Assembly: GCA_024233835.1 (NCBI GenBank)
Contig: JACKPC010000004.1
Coordinates: forward strand, 1 to 55,000
Reading direction: 5' to 3'
Source of the DNA: Leptospiraceae bacterium
GTDB taxonomy: Bacteria; Spirochaetota; Leptospiria; Leptospirales; Leptospiraceae
DNA: 55,000 bases
The notes under the pieces were generated by a model. That model saw nothing but the letters and a program-made list of their open reading frames with translations. It was not told the origin of the DNA and did not search any database. Made by a program: the position numbers and the translations under genes. Of this stretch, positions 31,805 to 39,044 are shown in pieces. How positions within the stretch are numbered: position 1 is the first letter of the stretch; each line of letters opens with the position of its first letter.

Positions 31805-32421
31805 AGCAGTTTATATATCTACTGACTCTTCTCTCTTTATTTTCCTGTGGTTCTATTCTTCAAAAAGAATATCCGAAAAAGAAGTATTTCATTTTAGAAG
31901 CCAGTAAGGAAAAAGTTCCGCAGTATCCGGAAAAATTTAGGACCCTGAAGGTAATTAATTTCCGAACTTCCAGCCTCTTTGAACCCAAGGGCTTTGTGTA
32001 TAAGTACCAGGATATTTCTTATGAAATCGATTTCTATAATGAATTTTTAATTAATCCAAACCAGATCTTTACAGAAGAAACAGGAAACTATCTCATGGCA
32101 ACCGGACTGGTAAAGAATCTCGCAAACCATTCGAGGATGATAAGTTCAGAATTTTTTTTAGAAGGTTATATCAGTGAATTATCCGGGGAGTTTATAGAAG
32201 AAAATTCTCCTAAAGCTTCTATCGGGCTGGATTTTTACCTTTTACGTTCCGAAGACAATAAGATTTTTTTTCATAAGAAGTATATCAGCAAGGTACCTTT
32301 CAAAGAAAAAAATCCGGAACTCTTAGTAAAGGCCTGGAATGAAGCCCTTACAAAGATTTTAAAGGAATTTGCGGCTGATCTCAATAAAAAGGAACTTCCC
32401 ATACCAAAAAAAGAGCTTTAA
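31801..32421 (+). CDS. ABC-type transport auxiliary lipoprotein (PqiC/YmbA-like)
   Basis: Encodes 206 residues. The lipobox is MKQFIYLLTLLSLFSC with Cys16. The mature part matches the ABC-type transport auxiliary family seen with PqiC/YmbA: YFILEASKE, LKVINFRTSSLFEPKGFVYK, ISYEIDFYNEFLINPNQIFT and FFLEGYISEL. In E. coli PqiC is an outer-membrane lipoprotein partner of an MCE transporter, so this protein probably docks MlaD to the outer membrane. Its ATG overlaps the mlaD stop by 4 nt, so it belongs to the operon. Confidence 0.88.
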   Translation: MKQFIYLLTLLSLFSCGSILQKEYPKKKYFILEASKEKVPQYPEKFRTLKVINFRTSSLFEPKGFVYKYQDISYEIDFYNEFLINPNQIFTEETGNYLMATGLVKNLANHSRMISSEFFLEGYISELSGEFIEENSPKASIGLDFYLLRSEDNKIFFHKKYISKVPFKEKNPELLVKAWNEALTKILKEFAADLNKKELPIPKKEL

Positions 32422-32441
32422 TCTTATAGTGCTTTTAAAAA

Positions 32442-32459
32442 TACAGTACTATACAGTAC
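32442..32459. repeat. Direct repeat before the PrsW-like fusion gene
   Basis: TACAGTAC occurs twice, 2 bp apart, immediately before the TTG start at 32461. No SD is present in this interval. It may be a regulator-binding site or part of the ribosome-binding region; no function is known. Confidence 0.5.
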
Positions 32460-32460
32460 C

Positions 32461-34533
32461 TTGATAAATCCTATTGAACTCATATTTTCCACGATTCCTG
32501 TACCGGTAATCTATATTCTATATAGAAGATATTTTAAAGGTGCAGGCCAATTTCTTCATTATTTTGAATCTTTTTTATATGGAGTATTGCTTGCATCCGT
32601 TATACTGCTTATATCTCCGCTTACTTCAAAAGTACTTCATTTCAAAAGTCCGATTTTTACAGGTTTTATTAATGCGGCCCTGATTGAAAAAGCAGGTGCC
32701 TATATTCTAATTGCTATTTACATTTTAAAACTCAAAAAAAAGAAATACCAGGTTTTACAATATATCACCTTTGCCATGAATATCGGTCTCGGTTTTTCTT
32801 TTTTAGAAAACCTCTTTTATTCTATGGAAATTAAAAATTCAGCTGTAATCCTGGTTCGAATTTATAGTGCGGTTCCTCTACACGTTACAACCTGTGCTAT
32901 CATAGGATATTTTCTTGCTTTAAGCGATCTCTGCCAGTCGAAGATCGACAGAACACGCCTCATTCTCACGGCTTTTATAGTTCCTTACCTTTTCCATGGG
33001 TTTTATGACACCAGTCTTCTTTTGGGAGGAAAGTTTACCTACTTAATCGGCCCTGAACTTGTACTATTGATTTTCTTTCTCGAATACCTGATAGCCAATT
33101 CTGTGAACTTGCCGAGCCCGGCAGACCTTTCCCGTAGCGGAATCTCATTTGAAGACTGGGTAACCATCCAGAGACAGAATCAGTATGACAGGTGGATTTT
33201 GCATTCTATGGGCAGAAGAAACGAAGAATATGTTCCTTTTTTTATGCTGCACTTTTCCAGTTCCAAGATAGTTTATTTAAGTCTATTTATATTTCTCTCT
33301 TTAACAGGTTATATTTATGGAGATTTAATTGTTGCAGAATACAAACTGTTTTTAAAAACAGAGGAACAGTTTACCCTCTTTTTTCTATTTCCTGCAACTA
33401 TGGCCTTTAACCTCTTTTTAATCGGTTCTATAAATCCCCTATATTTCCAATACAGTATTATTCGAATCCCGATTATTTCCGATGTCCGAATCTTTTCCGG
33501 AAGTAATTTCGACCAGGTTACCTGCATGGATGTAAGTATTTTCAATACCTTCCTGAAAACCCTCGAACCCATGGGAAAAGGTACCGAATTAAAAGTGACC
33601 TTTCGATATACGAGTAATGAGTCTCCCCTTATAACCGGAAAAGTCATCTGGGAAAATCATGAAGATTTAATGCAACCTATTGGAAGTATTCTCAGAATAG
33701 AAGGTACTCCAAGAAATTTTAAGCGCTTTATTGGAAGTTATTATTTGTTTCGGGTTCTGAAAGGGATTATTTTCAACTCCAAACTACCCGGTTTTAAAAA
33801 AATTCGGAAATTATTTGTAAAAGAAACTACCGTAATGGAAGACTACAATTTCTTCCCTGCCGGTTCCATTATTTTTAAGGAAGGAGATGAGAGTAAAAAA
33901 TTTTACGTCCTGCGTAAAGGAAAAATCGAATTACACCGAACTGCTAAAGATACAAAGGTCGTTCTGGGTCACATCATTCCCGGACAGGTTTTCGGAGAAA
34001 TGGCTCTGGTAGAACACCAACCGCGAAATGAAACCGCTGAATGTATGGAAGATTGTGTAATTGCCATTGCAGATACGGGAAATTTAGAGGCTCTCATTGA
34101 AAATAATCCTACTGTATCCCTGAAATTAATAGAAAGTTTATCCAAACGGATCTTGAAAGCAGAAGACTCCTTTGCCCAGAAGTTAGAAGAAGCCCGGGAG
34201 GATTTTCATGTTTCCCTGAAAGCTATTGAGATTTATGAAGATATTGCTTCCATGATGGTTGAAAATTCCGTAGCCTTGCTGGCAGTAGGAGAAGATGGAA
34301 CAATCGAAGCCTGCAATATGAAAGCTGTAACAATCTTTGATATTCCCTATAATCGCCTGGTCGGACAGCTTATATCCAGTATTATCCCCAATTTTATGCC
34401 ATTTGGTGATCCGGAAATTATCCCGATAAGAAGAAAAAAGAAGAAAGAGATTCAGGTTCTAATGGAAATCAACCTGTCCAATGTGAAAGGAAAAATTAAG
34501 TATTTCATCACCTTTGATGAAAATATAAAATAA
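32461..34533 (+). CDS. PrsW-like membrane protease fused to PilZ-like, cNMP-binding and PAS domains
   Basis: Encodes 690 residues. The first 215 residues form about seven TM helices with PrsW-family signatures: AALIEKAG (Glu76), GLGFSFLENLFY (Glu116), SAVPLHVTTCAIIGY (His141) and LFHGFYDTS (His179). Two further TM helices occur near 275-325. A beta-rich segment at about 340-410 (CMDVSIFNTFL, GTELKVTFRY, GKVIWENHED) resembles PilZ but lacks a clear RxxxR. A cyclic-nucleotide-binding fold at about 460-575 has AGSIIFKEGDESKKFYVLRK and FGEMALVEHQPRNETA. A PAS domain at about 590-690 (SVALLAVGEDGTIEACNMKA) ends the protein. The start is TTG without a clear SD. It follows the Mla operon in the same direction, so it may be co-transcribed. 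The domain order is unusual; the PilZ call is tentative. Confidence 0.8.
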   Translation: MINPIELIFSTIPVPVIYILYRRYFKGAGQFLHYFESFLYGVLLASVILLISPLTSKVLHFKSPIFTGFINAALIEKAGAYILIAIYILKLKKKKYQVLQYITFAMNIGLGFSFLENLFYSMEIKNSAVILVRIYSAVPLHVTTCAIIGYFLALSDLCQSKIDRTRLILTAFIVPYLFHGFYDTSLLLGGKFTYLIGPELVLLIFFLEYLIANSVNLPSPADLSRSGISFEDWVTIQRQNQYDRWILHSMGRRNEEYVPFFMLHFSSSKIVYLSLFIFLSLTGYIYGDLIVAEYKLFLKTEEQFTLFFLFPATMAFNLFLIGSINPLYFQYSIIRIPIISDVRIFSGSNFDQVTCMDVSIFNTFLKTLEPMGKGTELKVTFRYTSNESPLITGKVIWENHEDLMQPIGSILRIEGTPRNFKRFIGSYYLFRVLKGIIFNSKLPGFKKIRKLFVKETTVMEDYNFFPAGSIIFKEGDESKKFYVLRKGKIELHRTAKDTKVVLGHIIPGQVFGEMALVEHQPRNETAECMEDCVIAIADTGNLEALIENNPTVSLKLIESLSKRILKAEDSFAQKLEEAREDFHVSLKAIEIYEDIASMMVENSVALLAVGEDGTIEACNMKAVTIFDIPYNRLVGQLISSIIPNFMPFGDPEIIPIRRKKKKEIQVLMEINLSNVKGKIKYFITFDENIK

Positions 34534-34541
34534 TTTTCCAT

Positions 34542-35210
34542 TTAAACTGCGTTTTTAGCACCACCTACAAATAGTTTCACCATGTAATCACAGCAGTCCT
34601 GGATATTAATTTTCTTTTTAATGGTCATCTGGGTTAAGATTTCTACAGCCGTTCCTACCATAGTCCAGGCTAAATATCGGGTATTACTGGTTGCAGGAAA
34701 AAGTCCTTCTTTTATCATCCCTTTTAAGTCTTTTTCCAGTTCAAAATAAATGCCTGTCATCTGGTTTCCTTCATAAATGGCTGAGCGAATCGGAAACAAA
34801 TTTTTTGAAATAAAATTAAGAATAATCGGATTTCGGTCAAAATAATGCAGAAAAGAATAATAAGTATCGTAAACGAAGTCATCGGCTGTTTTAGCCTGAA
34901 TCCTTGCAATTCGAATTTCCTGGCGAATGTTCAGGAGAAGATAATCCAGAATTAAAATAAAAATAGGTGCTTTGTCCTCAAAATAATTATAAAAAGTCCC
35001 CGGAGAAAGACCACTTTCTCTAACAATATCACGGATATTCGCAGCATCATATCCAATGTCAGAAAAAACTACTAAAGCCGAATAGATTATATGTTCCCTG
35101 GTTTTGTCTTTTTTGGGTCTTCTATCTTCATCGGGATTGTAATCTTCCGAGTTCTTTTGTTTAATGAGCTTATCTATATCCAGCCTGATATTCCGAAAAG
35201 AGGTCTTCAT
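34542..35210 (-). CDS. TetR/AcrR-family transcriptional regulator
   Basis: Encodes 222 residues. The DNA-binding part is preceded by a charged tail of about 35 residues (KKDKTREHIIYSALVVFSDI), then AANIRDIVRESGLSPGTFYNYF, then EDKAPIFILIL. The C-terminal helical domain would bind an unknown ligand. Its stop faces the end of the PrsW-like fusion gene 8 bp away. An inverted repeat (TGAGA/TCTCA) lies 22 bp upstream of its ATG and may be its own operator. No adjacent divergent operon shares a short promoter with it; the next plus-strand gene begins 250 bp away. Confidence 0.88.
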   Translation of the reverse strand: MKTSFRNIRLDIDKLIKQKNSEDYNPDEDRRPKKDKTREHIIYSALVVFSDIGYDAANIRDIVRESGLSPGTFYNYFEDKAPIFILILDYLLLNIRQEIRIARIQAKTADDFVYDTYYSFLHYFDRNPIILNFISKNLFPIRSAIYEGNQMTGIYFELEKDLKGMIKEGLFPATSNTRYLAWTMVGTAVEILTQMTIKKKINIQDCCDYMVKLFVGGAKNAV

Positions 35211-35231
35211 AATGGCATTCTTCCAAAAGCA

Positions 35232-35243
35232 TGAGATTTCTCA
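35232..35243. promoter_or_regulatory. Candidate autoregulatory operator of the second TetR
   Basis: TGAGA and TCTCA flank TT, centred about 27 bp upstream of the tetR start at 35210. The arms are perfect but short. The operator role is inferred only from position. Confidence 0.35.
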
Positions 35244-35460
35244 ATCTCTTTTATTTACACAAGCATGGTTATTACTATTTACTTAAAAATTTTATTCAGC
35301 AAATAGCTTCAATTAAAAGCAAGCAAGTCTTTTTGTTTCCCTAAAAAATGAGAACTTACAAAAAAAAGAAGGGAATTATAAGGTTTGCAATTCTGAAATA
35401 GGAAAAAAAAATGGGAAAAGGAAAATTAAATTTCTAAGCCAAAGAGAGGAAGATTATTAG

Positions 35461-36201
35461 ATGAGAAATACAGTAAAAACTCTTGTTGTTTTAGCTCTAT
35501 CAGTGAGCCTTTTAACCAATTGCGAAACTTTATCCAAGTATAAAGGAACTATCGGCGGGGGACTAGTTGGTTGTCTGGTTGGTCTCGGTCTGGGTGCTGC
35601 TTATGATGATGCTATGAACAAAAAAGCATCAAAGAAAAAAAGCGATCCAAAAACAATGGTTAGCGAGTGGTTTAAAAAGAAAAAAAGCAGCAACAAGGGA
35701 AAAATCGTAGGTCTTGCAGCCGGTTGTGCTACAGGCCTTGGAATTGGTTTCTACTTAGACACTATGGCTGATGACATGGAATCTCGTCTGAAAGAAGACG
35801 GAATCACCATGGAAAGAATCAAAGATGCTAACGGAGAAACTAAAGAAATTTATCTGAATATGGGTGAAAATGCTATTGAGTTCCAATCTGATAAAGCTGA
35901 TTACAAAGACGCTGCAGGTTCTAATAGAATCGTTCAACGTTTAGCTGAAGCTTTCAAAGCCTATCCGGATACTCAAATTAAAATCAGCGGACACGTAAGT
36001 GCTGCTAAAAAAGATGCTGCAAACACTAAACTCAGCCAACAAAGAGCTGATGCAGTGAAGAATGGTTTAATAAACAACGGTATGTCTTCCGGACAGGTGT
36101 TCGAAAGTGTTGGAAAATCCAATGAAGCACCTCTTCCTGGAACAAAAACTACCGATGCAAGAAACAGAAGGGTAGACATTAGAATCATCCCTAAACAGTA
36201 A
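35461..36201 (+). CDS. OmpA-like lipoprotein with glycine-zipper segments
   Basis: Encodes 246 residues. The lipobox is MRNTVKTLVVLALSVSLLTNC with Cys21. Two Gly-rich hydrophobic segments (GTIGGGLVGCLVGLGLGAAY and GLAAGCATGLGIGFYL) suggest membrane insertion or zipper packing. The C-terminal OmpA-like domain has NAIEFQSDKADYK, AYPDTQIKISGHVS, LSQQRADAVKNGLINNGM and RNRRVDIRI. The Asp of the usual GHTD, which contacts peptidoglycan diaminopimelate, is Ser here (GHVS), while the Arg of NRRV is kept; peptidoglycan binding is therefore uncertain. GAGAGGAAG lies about 10 nt upstream of the ATG. A strong terminator follows, so it is a single transcript. Confidence 0.87.
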   Translation: MRNTVKTLVVLALSVSLLTNCETLSKYKGTIGGGLVGCLVGLGLGAAYDDAMNKKASKKKSDPKTMVSEWFKKKKSSNKGKIVGLAAGCATGLGIGFYLDTMADDMESRLKEDGITMERIKDANGETKEIYLNMGENAIEFQSDKADYKDAAGSNRIVQRLAEAFKAYPDTQIKISGHVSAAKKDAANTKLSQQRADAVKNGLINNGMSSGQVFESVGKSNEAPLPGTKTTDARNRRVDIRIIPKQ

Positions 36202-36226
36202 TTTCTTTAAAATTCTACTTACTCAG

Positions 36227-36254
36227 AAACCGCAGAAATTTCTGCGGTTTTTTT
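36227..36254 (+). terminator. Rho-independent terminator of the OmpA-like lipoprotein gene
   Basis: AAACCGCAGAAA pairs with TTTCTGCGGTTT as a perfect palindrome, followed by seven T. It ends only 7 bp before the ATG of the next lipoprotein gene. Confidence 0.9.
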
Positions 36255-36261
36255 ATTTTAA

Positions 36262-36975
36262 ATGATAGAAAAAGCCCATCTTGTACTTATTTTCTGTTTT
36301 TCTATTATAGTCGCAAGCTGTTCCTTTAAGGAACAAATCAATACAGTTAATAAAAATACAAACTCAGATATAGAATGTAAAAGTTTATTAGAATTATCTG
36401 AAGAAACTTTACTTCTTAAAAATACAAATGATAATAAAAAACGAAAACAAGTAGAATTAGAATTTCAGAATATTCGTAAAAAGGTAGAAACTGATAAGTT
36501 AGTTGGCCTCGGTTCTTATTGTGCTACAATCTTAGGAAAAGTGAATTACTTTTCTATGATGAAAGAAGACCTTAAAGAATTTGCAAAACATCAGCAAATA
36601 CAAACACAAGAAATAAAAAATCAAAACAAAACCGAAAGGCTTATCTTAAGTCAAAAAATCCCCTTTCCTCAGGATAGATTTAATTTATCGACAGAATCCG
36701 AAGAGCTTTTAAAACCAATTCTTACAATTCTGTCGAAATACCCTGAAATACATATCAAGATCATCGCTCACTCTTCAGAAAGAAGAATCAGTCAATTTGA
36801 TATCTGGCTAACAGATAAAAGAGCAAATAGTATAAAAAAGAGTTTATTAAAACAAGAGAATATACAAGACAGGATTCAAATGGTTAGCGGTTTCTCCTGC
36901 TTTCAACCCTTACCGGGTTTAAAAAAGGGCGACCCCGAAAACGAAAGGATTGAATTTATCCTGTTTCTACCCTGA
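36262..36975 (+). CDS. Diverged OmpA-like lipoprotein
   Basis: Encodes 237 residues. The lipobox is MIEKAHLVLIFCFSIIVASC with Cys20. The central part is charged and helical, with no glycine zipper. The C-terminus follows the OmpA-like pattern of the preceding gene: IPFPQDRFNLSTESEELL, YPEIHIKIIAHSS, LTDKRANSIKKSLL and ENERIEFILF. The peptidoglycan-contact Asp is again replaced (AHSS) and NRRV is NERI, so both usual contact residues are lost. It looks like a diverged paralogue of its neighbour. The ATG lies directly after the terminator T-run with no SD, so how it is expressed is unclear. Confidence 0.72.
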   Translation: MIEKAHLVLIFCFSIIVASCSFKEQINTVNKNTNSDIECKSLLELSEETLLLKNTNDNKKRKQVELEFQNIRKKVETDKLVGLGSYCATILGKVNYFSMMKEDLKEFAKHQQIQTQEIKNQNKTERLILSQKIPFPQDRFNLSTESEELLKPILTILSKYPEIHIKIIAHSSERRISQFDIWLTDKRANSIKKSLLKQENIQDRIQMVSGFSCFQPLPGLKKGDPENERIEFILFLP

Positions 36976-37027
36976 AAAATTATGTTGATAGTAATTCTTA
37001 GAGTCTATTTAAAAATATCCTAATGTA

Positions 37028-37070
37028 GGTGGGAAGGTTGCTGAGTAAAACCACCGAAACGGGTTCAGCA
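37028..37070 (+). ncRNA. Candidate structured leader RNA with pseudoknot potential
   Basis: TGCTGA (37039-37044) pairs perfectly with TCAGCA (37065-37070). GGTGG (37028-37032) can pair with CCACC (37051-37055) inside that loop, giving an H-type pseudoknot. A small CCG-AAA-CGG hairpin (37054-37062) competes with it. The segment is clearly less AT-rich than its surroundings and lies about 110 bp before the six-TM MCP gene. It does not match a riboswitch class I recognise. Transcription is not shown. Confidence 0.35.
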
Positions 37071-37177
37071 TGAATATTTCAATTTATCTCCGTAATAAAT
37101 TATCAATAGAGGTTATATAAAGTATTTGCAATAATTCAATCTTTAAAATATACTTATAAAATCTTAAGGTAAAGAAG

Positions 37178-38965
37178 ATGAAAGACACGAAAAAATTTTT
37201 TACAATTTTTGCCCTCAAATGTGATAGTTATATAGATGCAATCGTAGTTCCCCTCGGAATCGGTTTTGTAATTATAGGGGGAGACTACACAATAACCCAA
37301 TCTCTCTGGTTAATCGCGAGTGCCACATTCTTTGCCTTACTTATATCTGTCATATTCAATATTATTCGATTTCGTATGCTGGAAACAATTAATAAAAATC
37401 TAAATTCAGAGGGTGAAAAACTCTATAAGCTCAAACTTCAAATATTAAATTTTCCACGAAAAGAAGTTTGGCTAAATACGATAAGGTGGACCTGCGGACT
37501 CACTATAGTTTATCTTTTTTTAATTACTTTTGCAGATCTTTCAACATTCCAGAGACTTGCCTTTTTACCCAATTACCTGTTATTATTGCCCGTAACAAAT
37601 TGTATTATCTATTTTACAGTTGAAAACCTGATGTCCTTTTACCTGAAAGATGAACGAATTGCTGCTATACAAATTAGGACTGAAGATTATAAAGAATTTC
37701 CCCTATATCAACGTACACTTTACTCCATAATATCAATTATTTTAATTCCTATCATTATTCTTGGGTTTCTATTTTATACGACAGCAAAGGGAGGTATTGT
37801 AGTTCATCAAAATCCCGGAATTTCAATTTCCGCAGTTCTGTTAATGTCAACTGTAACTATAGGAATCTTAGTTAAAGAACTATTTGAAAATATCAATAAT
37901 GGCTTACGGCAACTTTCTAAAGCCATGAATTCTTTAAAAAAAGGAGACCTTATCTTTTCCAACCTGCCCCTATTAGGAAAAAGTGAAATTGGAACTATGA
38001 CTCTTAATCTTTCCGATTTTAAGGAGTCCTTACAGGAAACAATTAAAACTATTCAGACCATGTCAGACGAATTAAGTATTTCATCCAGAGATATGGCCGG
38101 TACAGCTGACTCCATATCCTCTCAAAGTCAGGAAATAGCCAGTTCCGTAAAAGAAATAACCGAACAATTAGAAAATATTTCATTAAGCAACAATAAAATA
38201 TATGATATAAATGCCTATCAGCATAACAGAACGAAAATTCTCATCGAAAACTTCAATAAGCTAAACCAGATTGTAAATCAGGAAGAAGAAGAAATGGAAA
38301 AGGCTGTAGAAGCAAACAAAATATTGGATAATAGTGTTATAGCTGTACAGAAGAAAATAAAAGAAACCATTGAATGGATGCAAGAAGCTGTTAAAGATGC
38401 TGATGTAATGTTAGATCACACAAGACTGATAAATGATATATCCGAAAGGACGAATCTTTTAAGTCTCAATGCCAGTATTGAAGCTGCCAGGGCTGGAGAG
38501 TTCGGAAAGGGCTTTTCTGTTGTAGCCGATGAAATAGGAAAATTGGCTGATCAATCCACTGAAAATGTAAAGACCATATTAACCATTGTGAAGAAAACTA
38601 ATAAAAGTATGAATGAATCCTTCAAGTCCTTAAATCTCGGTATAAATAATATTGAAAACATCTTTACAGGTCTTTCTACTTTTGGAGAATCCGTGAAACA
38701 GGTGGCCAAATTAACAACTGAAAATTTCACAACCAACGCAGAACTTCAGAAAGATTCGGTACATTTTCTTCAAAGAGCTAATGATATTATGTACTCAATG
38801 GAAGAGCAGAAAAAGTCAGTAAATGAAATCTCCGATTCTGTTGGAGTAATTAATAATTCAGCCCGACGTTTTTCCGACAATAGCAAGGATTTAATCAGTA
38901 TATCAGAATCAATTGCTGAATCTGCGGTGAAGTTAAATCATGCAATTAGATTTTTTAAACTATAA
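37178..38965 (+). CDS. Methyl-accepting chemotaxis protein with six-TM N-terminal domain
   Basis: Encodes 595 residues. The N-terminal 235 residues contain about six TM helices (for example IVVPLGIGFVIIGG, WLIASATFFALLISVIF, LYSIISIILIPIIILGFLFY) and no large periplasmic domain. Sensing may therefore occur in or at the membrane. A HAMP-like linker (GLRQLSKAMNSLKKGDLIF) leads to the signalling domain with LINDISERTNLLSLNASIEA and ARAGEFGKGFSVVADEI. Coiled-coil signalling helices flank the tip. AAGAAG sits directly before the ATG. It has no che gene partners here and is followed by a bidirectional-looking hairpin. The N-terminal domain was not matched to a named family. Confidence 0.88.
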   Translation: MKDTKKFFTIFALKCDSYIDAIVVPLGIGFVIIGGDYTITQSLWLIASATFFALLISVIFNIIRFRMLETINKNLNSEGEKLYKLKLQILNFPRKEVWLNTIRWTCGLTIVYLFLITFADLSTFQRLAFLPNYLLLLPVTNCIIYFTVENLMSFYLKDERIAAIQIRTEDYKEFPLYQRTLYSIISIILIPIIILGFLFYTTAKGGIVVHQNPGISISAVLLMSTVTIGILVKELFENINNGLRQLSKAMNSLKKGDLIFSNLPLLGKSEIGTMTLNLSDFKESLQETIKTIQTMSDELSISSRDMAGTADSISSQSQEIASSVKEITEQLENISLSNNKIYDINAYQHNRTKILIENFNKLNQIVNQEEEEMEKAVEANKILDNSVIAVQKKIKETIEWMQEAVKDADVMLDHTRLINDISERTNLLSLNASIEAARAGEFGKGFSVVADEIGKLADQSTENVKTILTIVKKTNKSMNESFKSLNLGINNIENIFTGLSTFGESVKQVAKLTTENFTTNAELQKDSVHFLQRANDIMYSMEEQKKSVNEISDSVGVINNSARRFSDNSKDLISISESIAESAVKLNHAIRFFKL

Positions 38966-38972
38966 ATTCACC

Positions 38973-39009
38973 ATTGCTTGAGCGACCCTTCGAAGGGTCG
39001 CTTGCAATT
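38973..39009. terminator. Long palindromic hairpin between convergent genes
   Basis: The 20-bp perfect palindrome GCGACCCTTCGAAGGGTCGC (38982-39001) is extended by ATTGC and GCAAT arms around short mismatches. It lies between the converging MCP gene (stop 38965) and the receiver/kinase gene (stop 39045). It could stop transcription from both sides, though only short T-runs follow. Confidence 0.65.
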
Positions 39010-39044
39010 CCGAGTTTTTGGAAGGGATACTAATTTTACATATC

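Noticed and set aside
37021..37080. c-di-GMP (GEMM) riboswitch
   Set aside because: The GGTGGG and CCACC elements suggested it, but the GEMM conserved loops are not present; kept only as an unclassified structured-RNA candidate.
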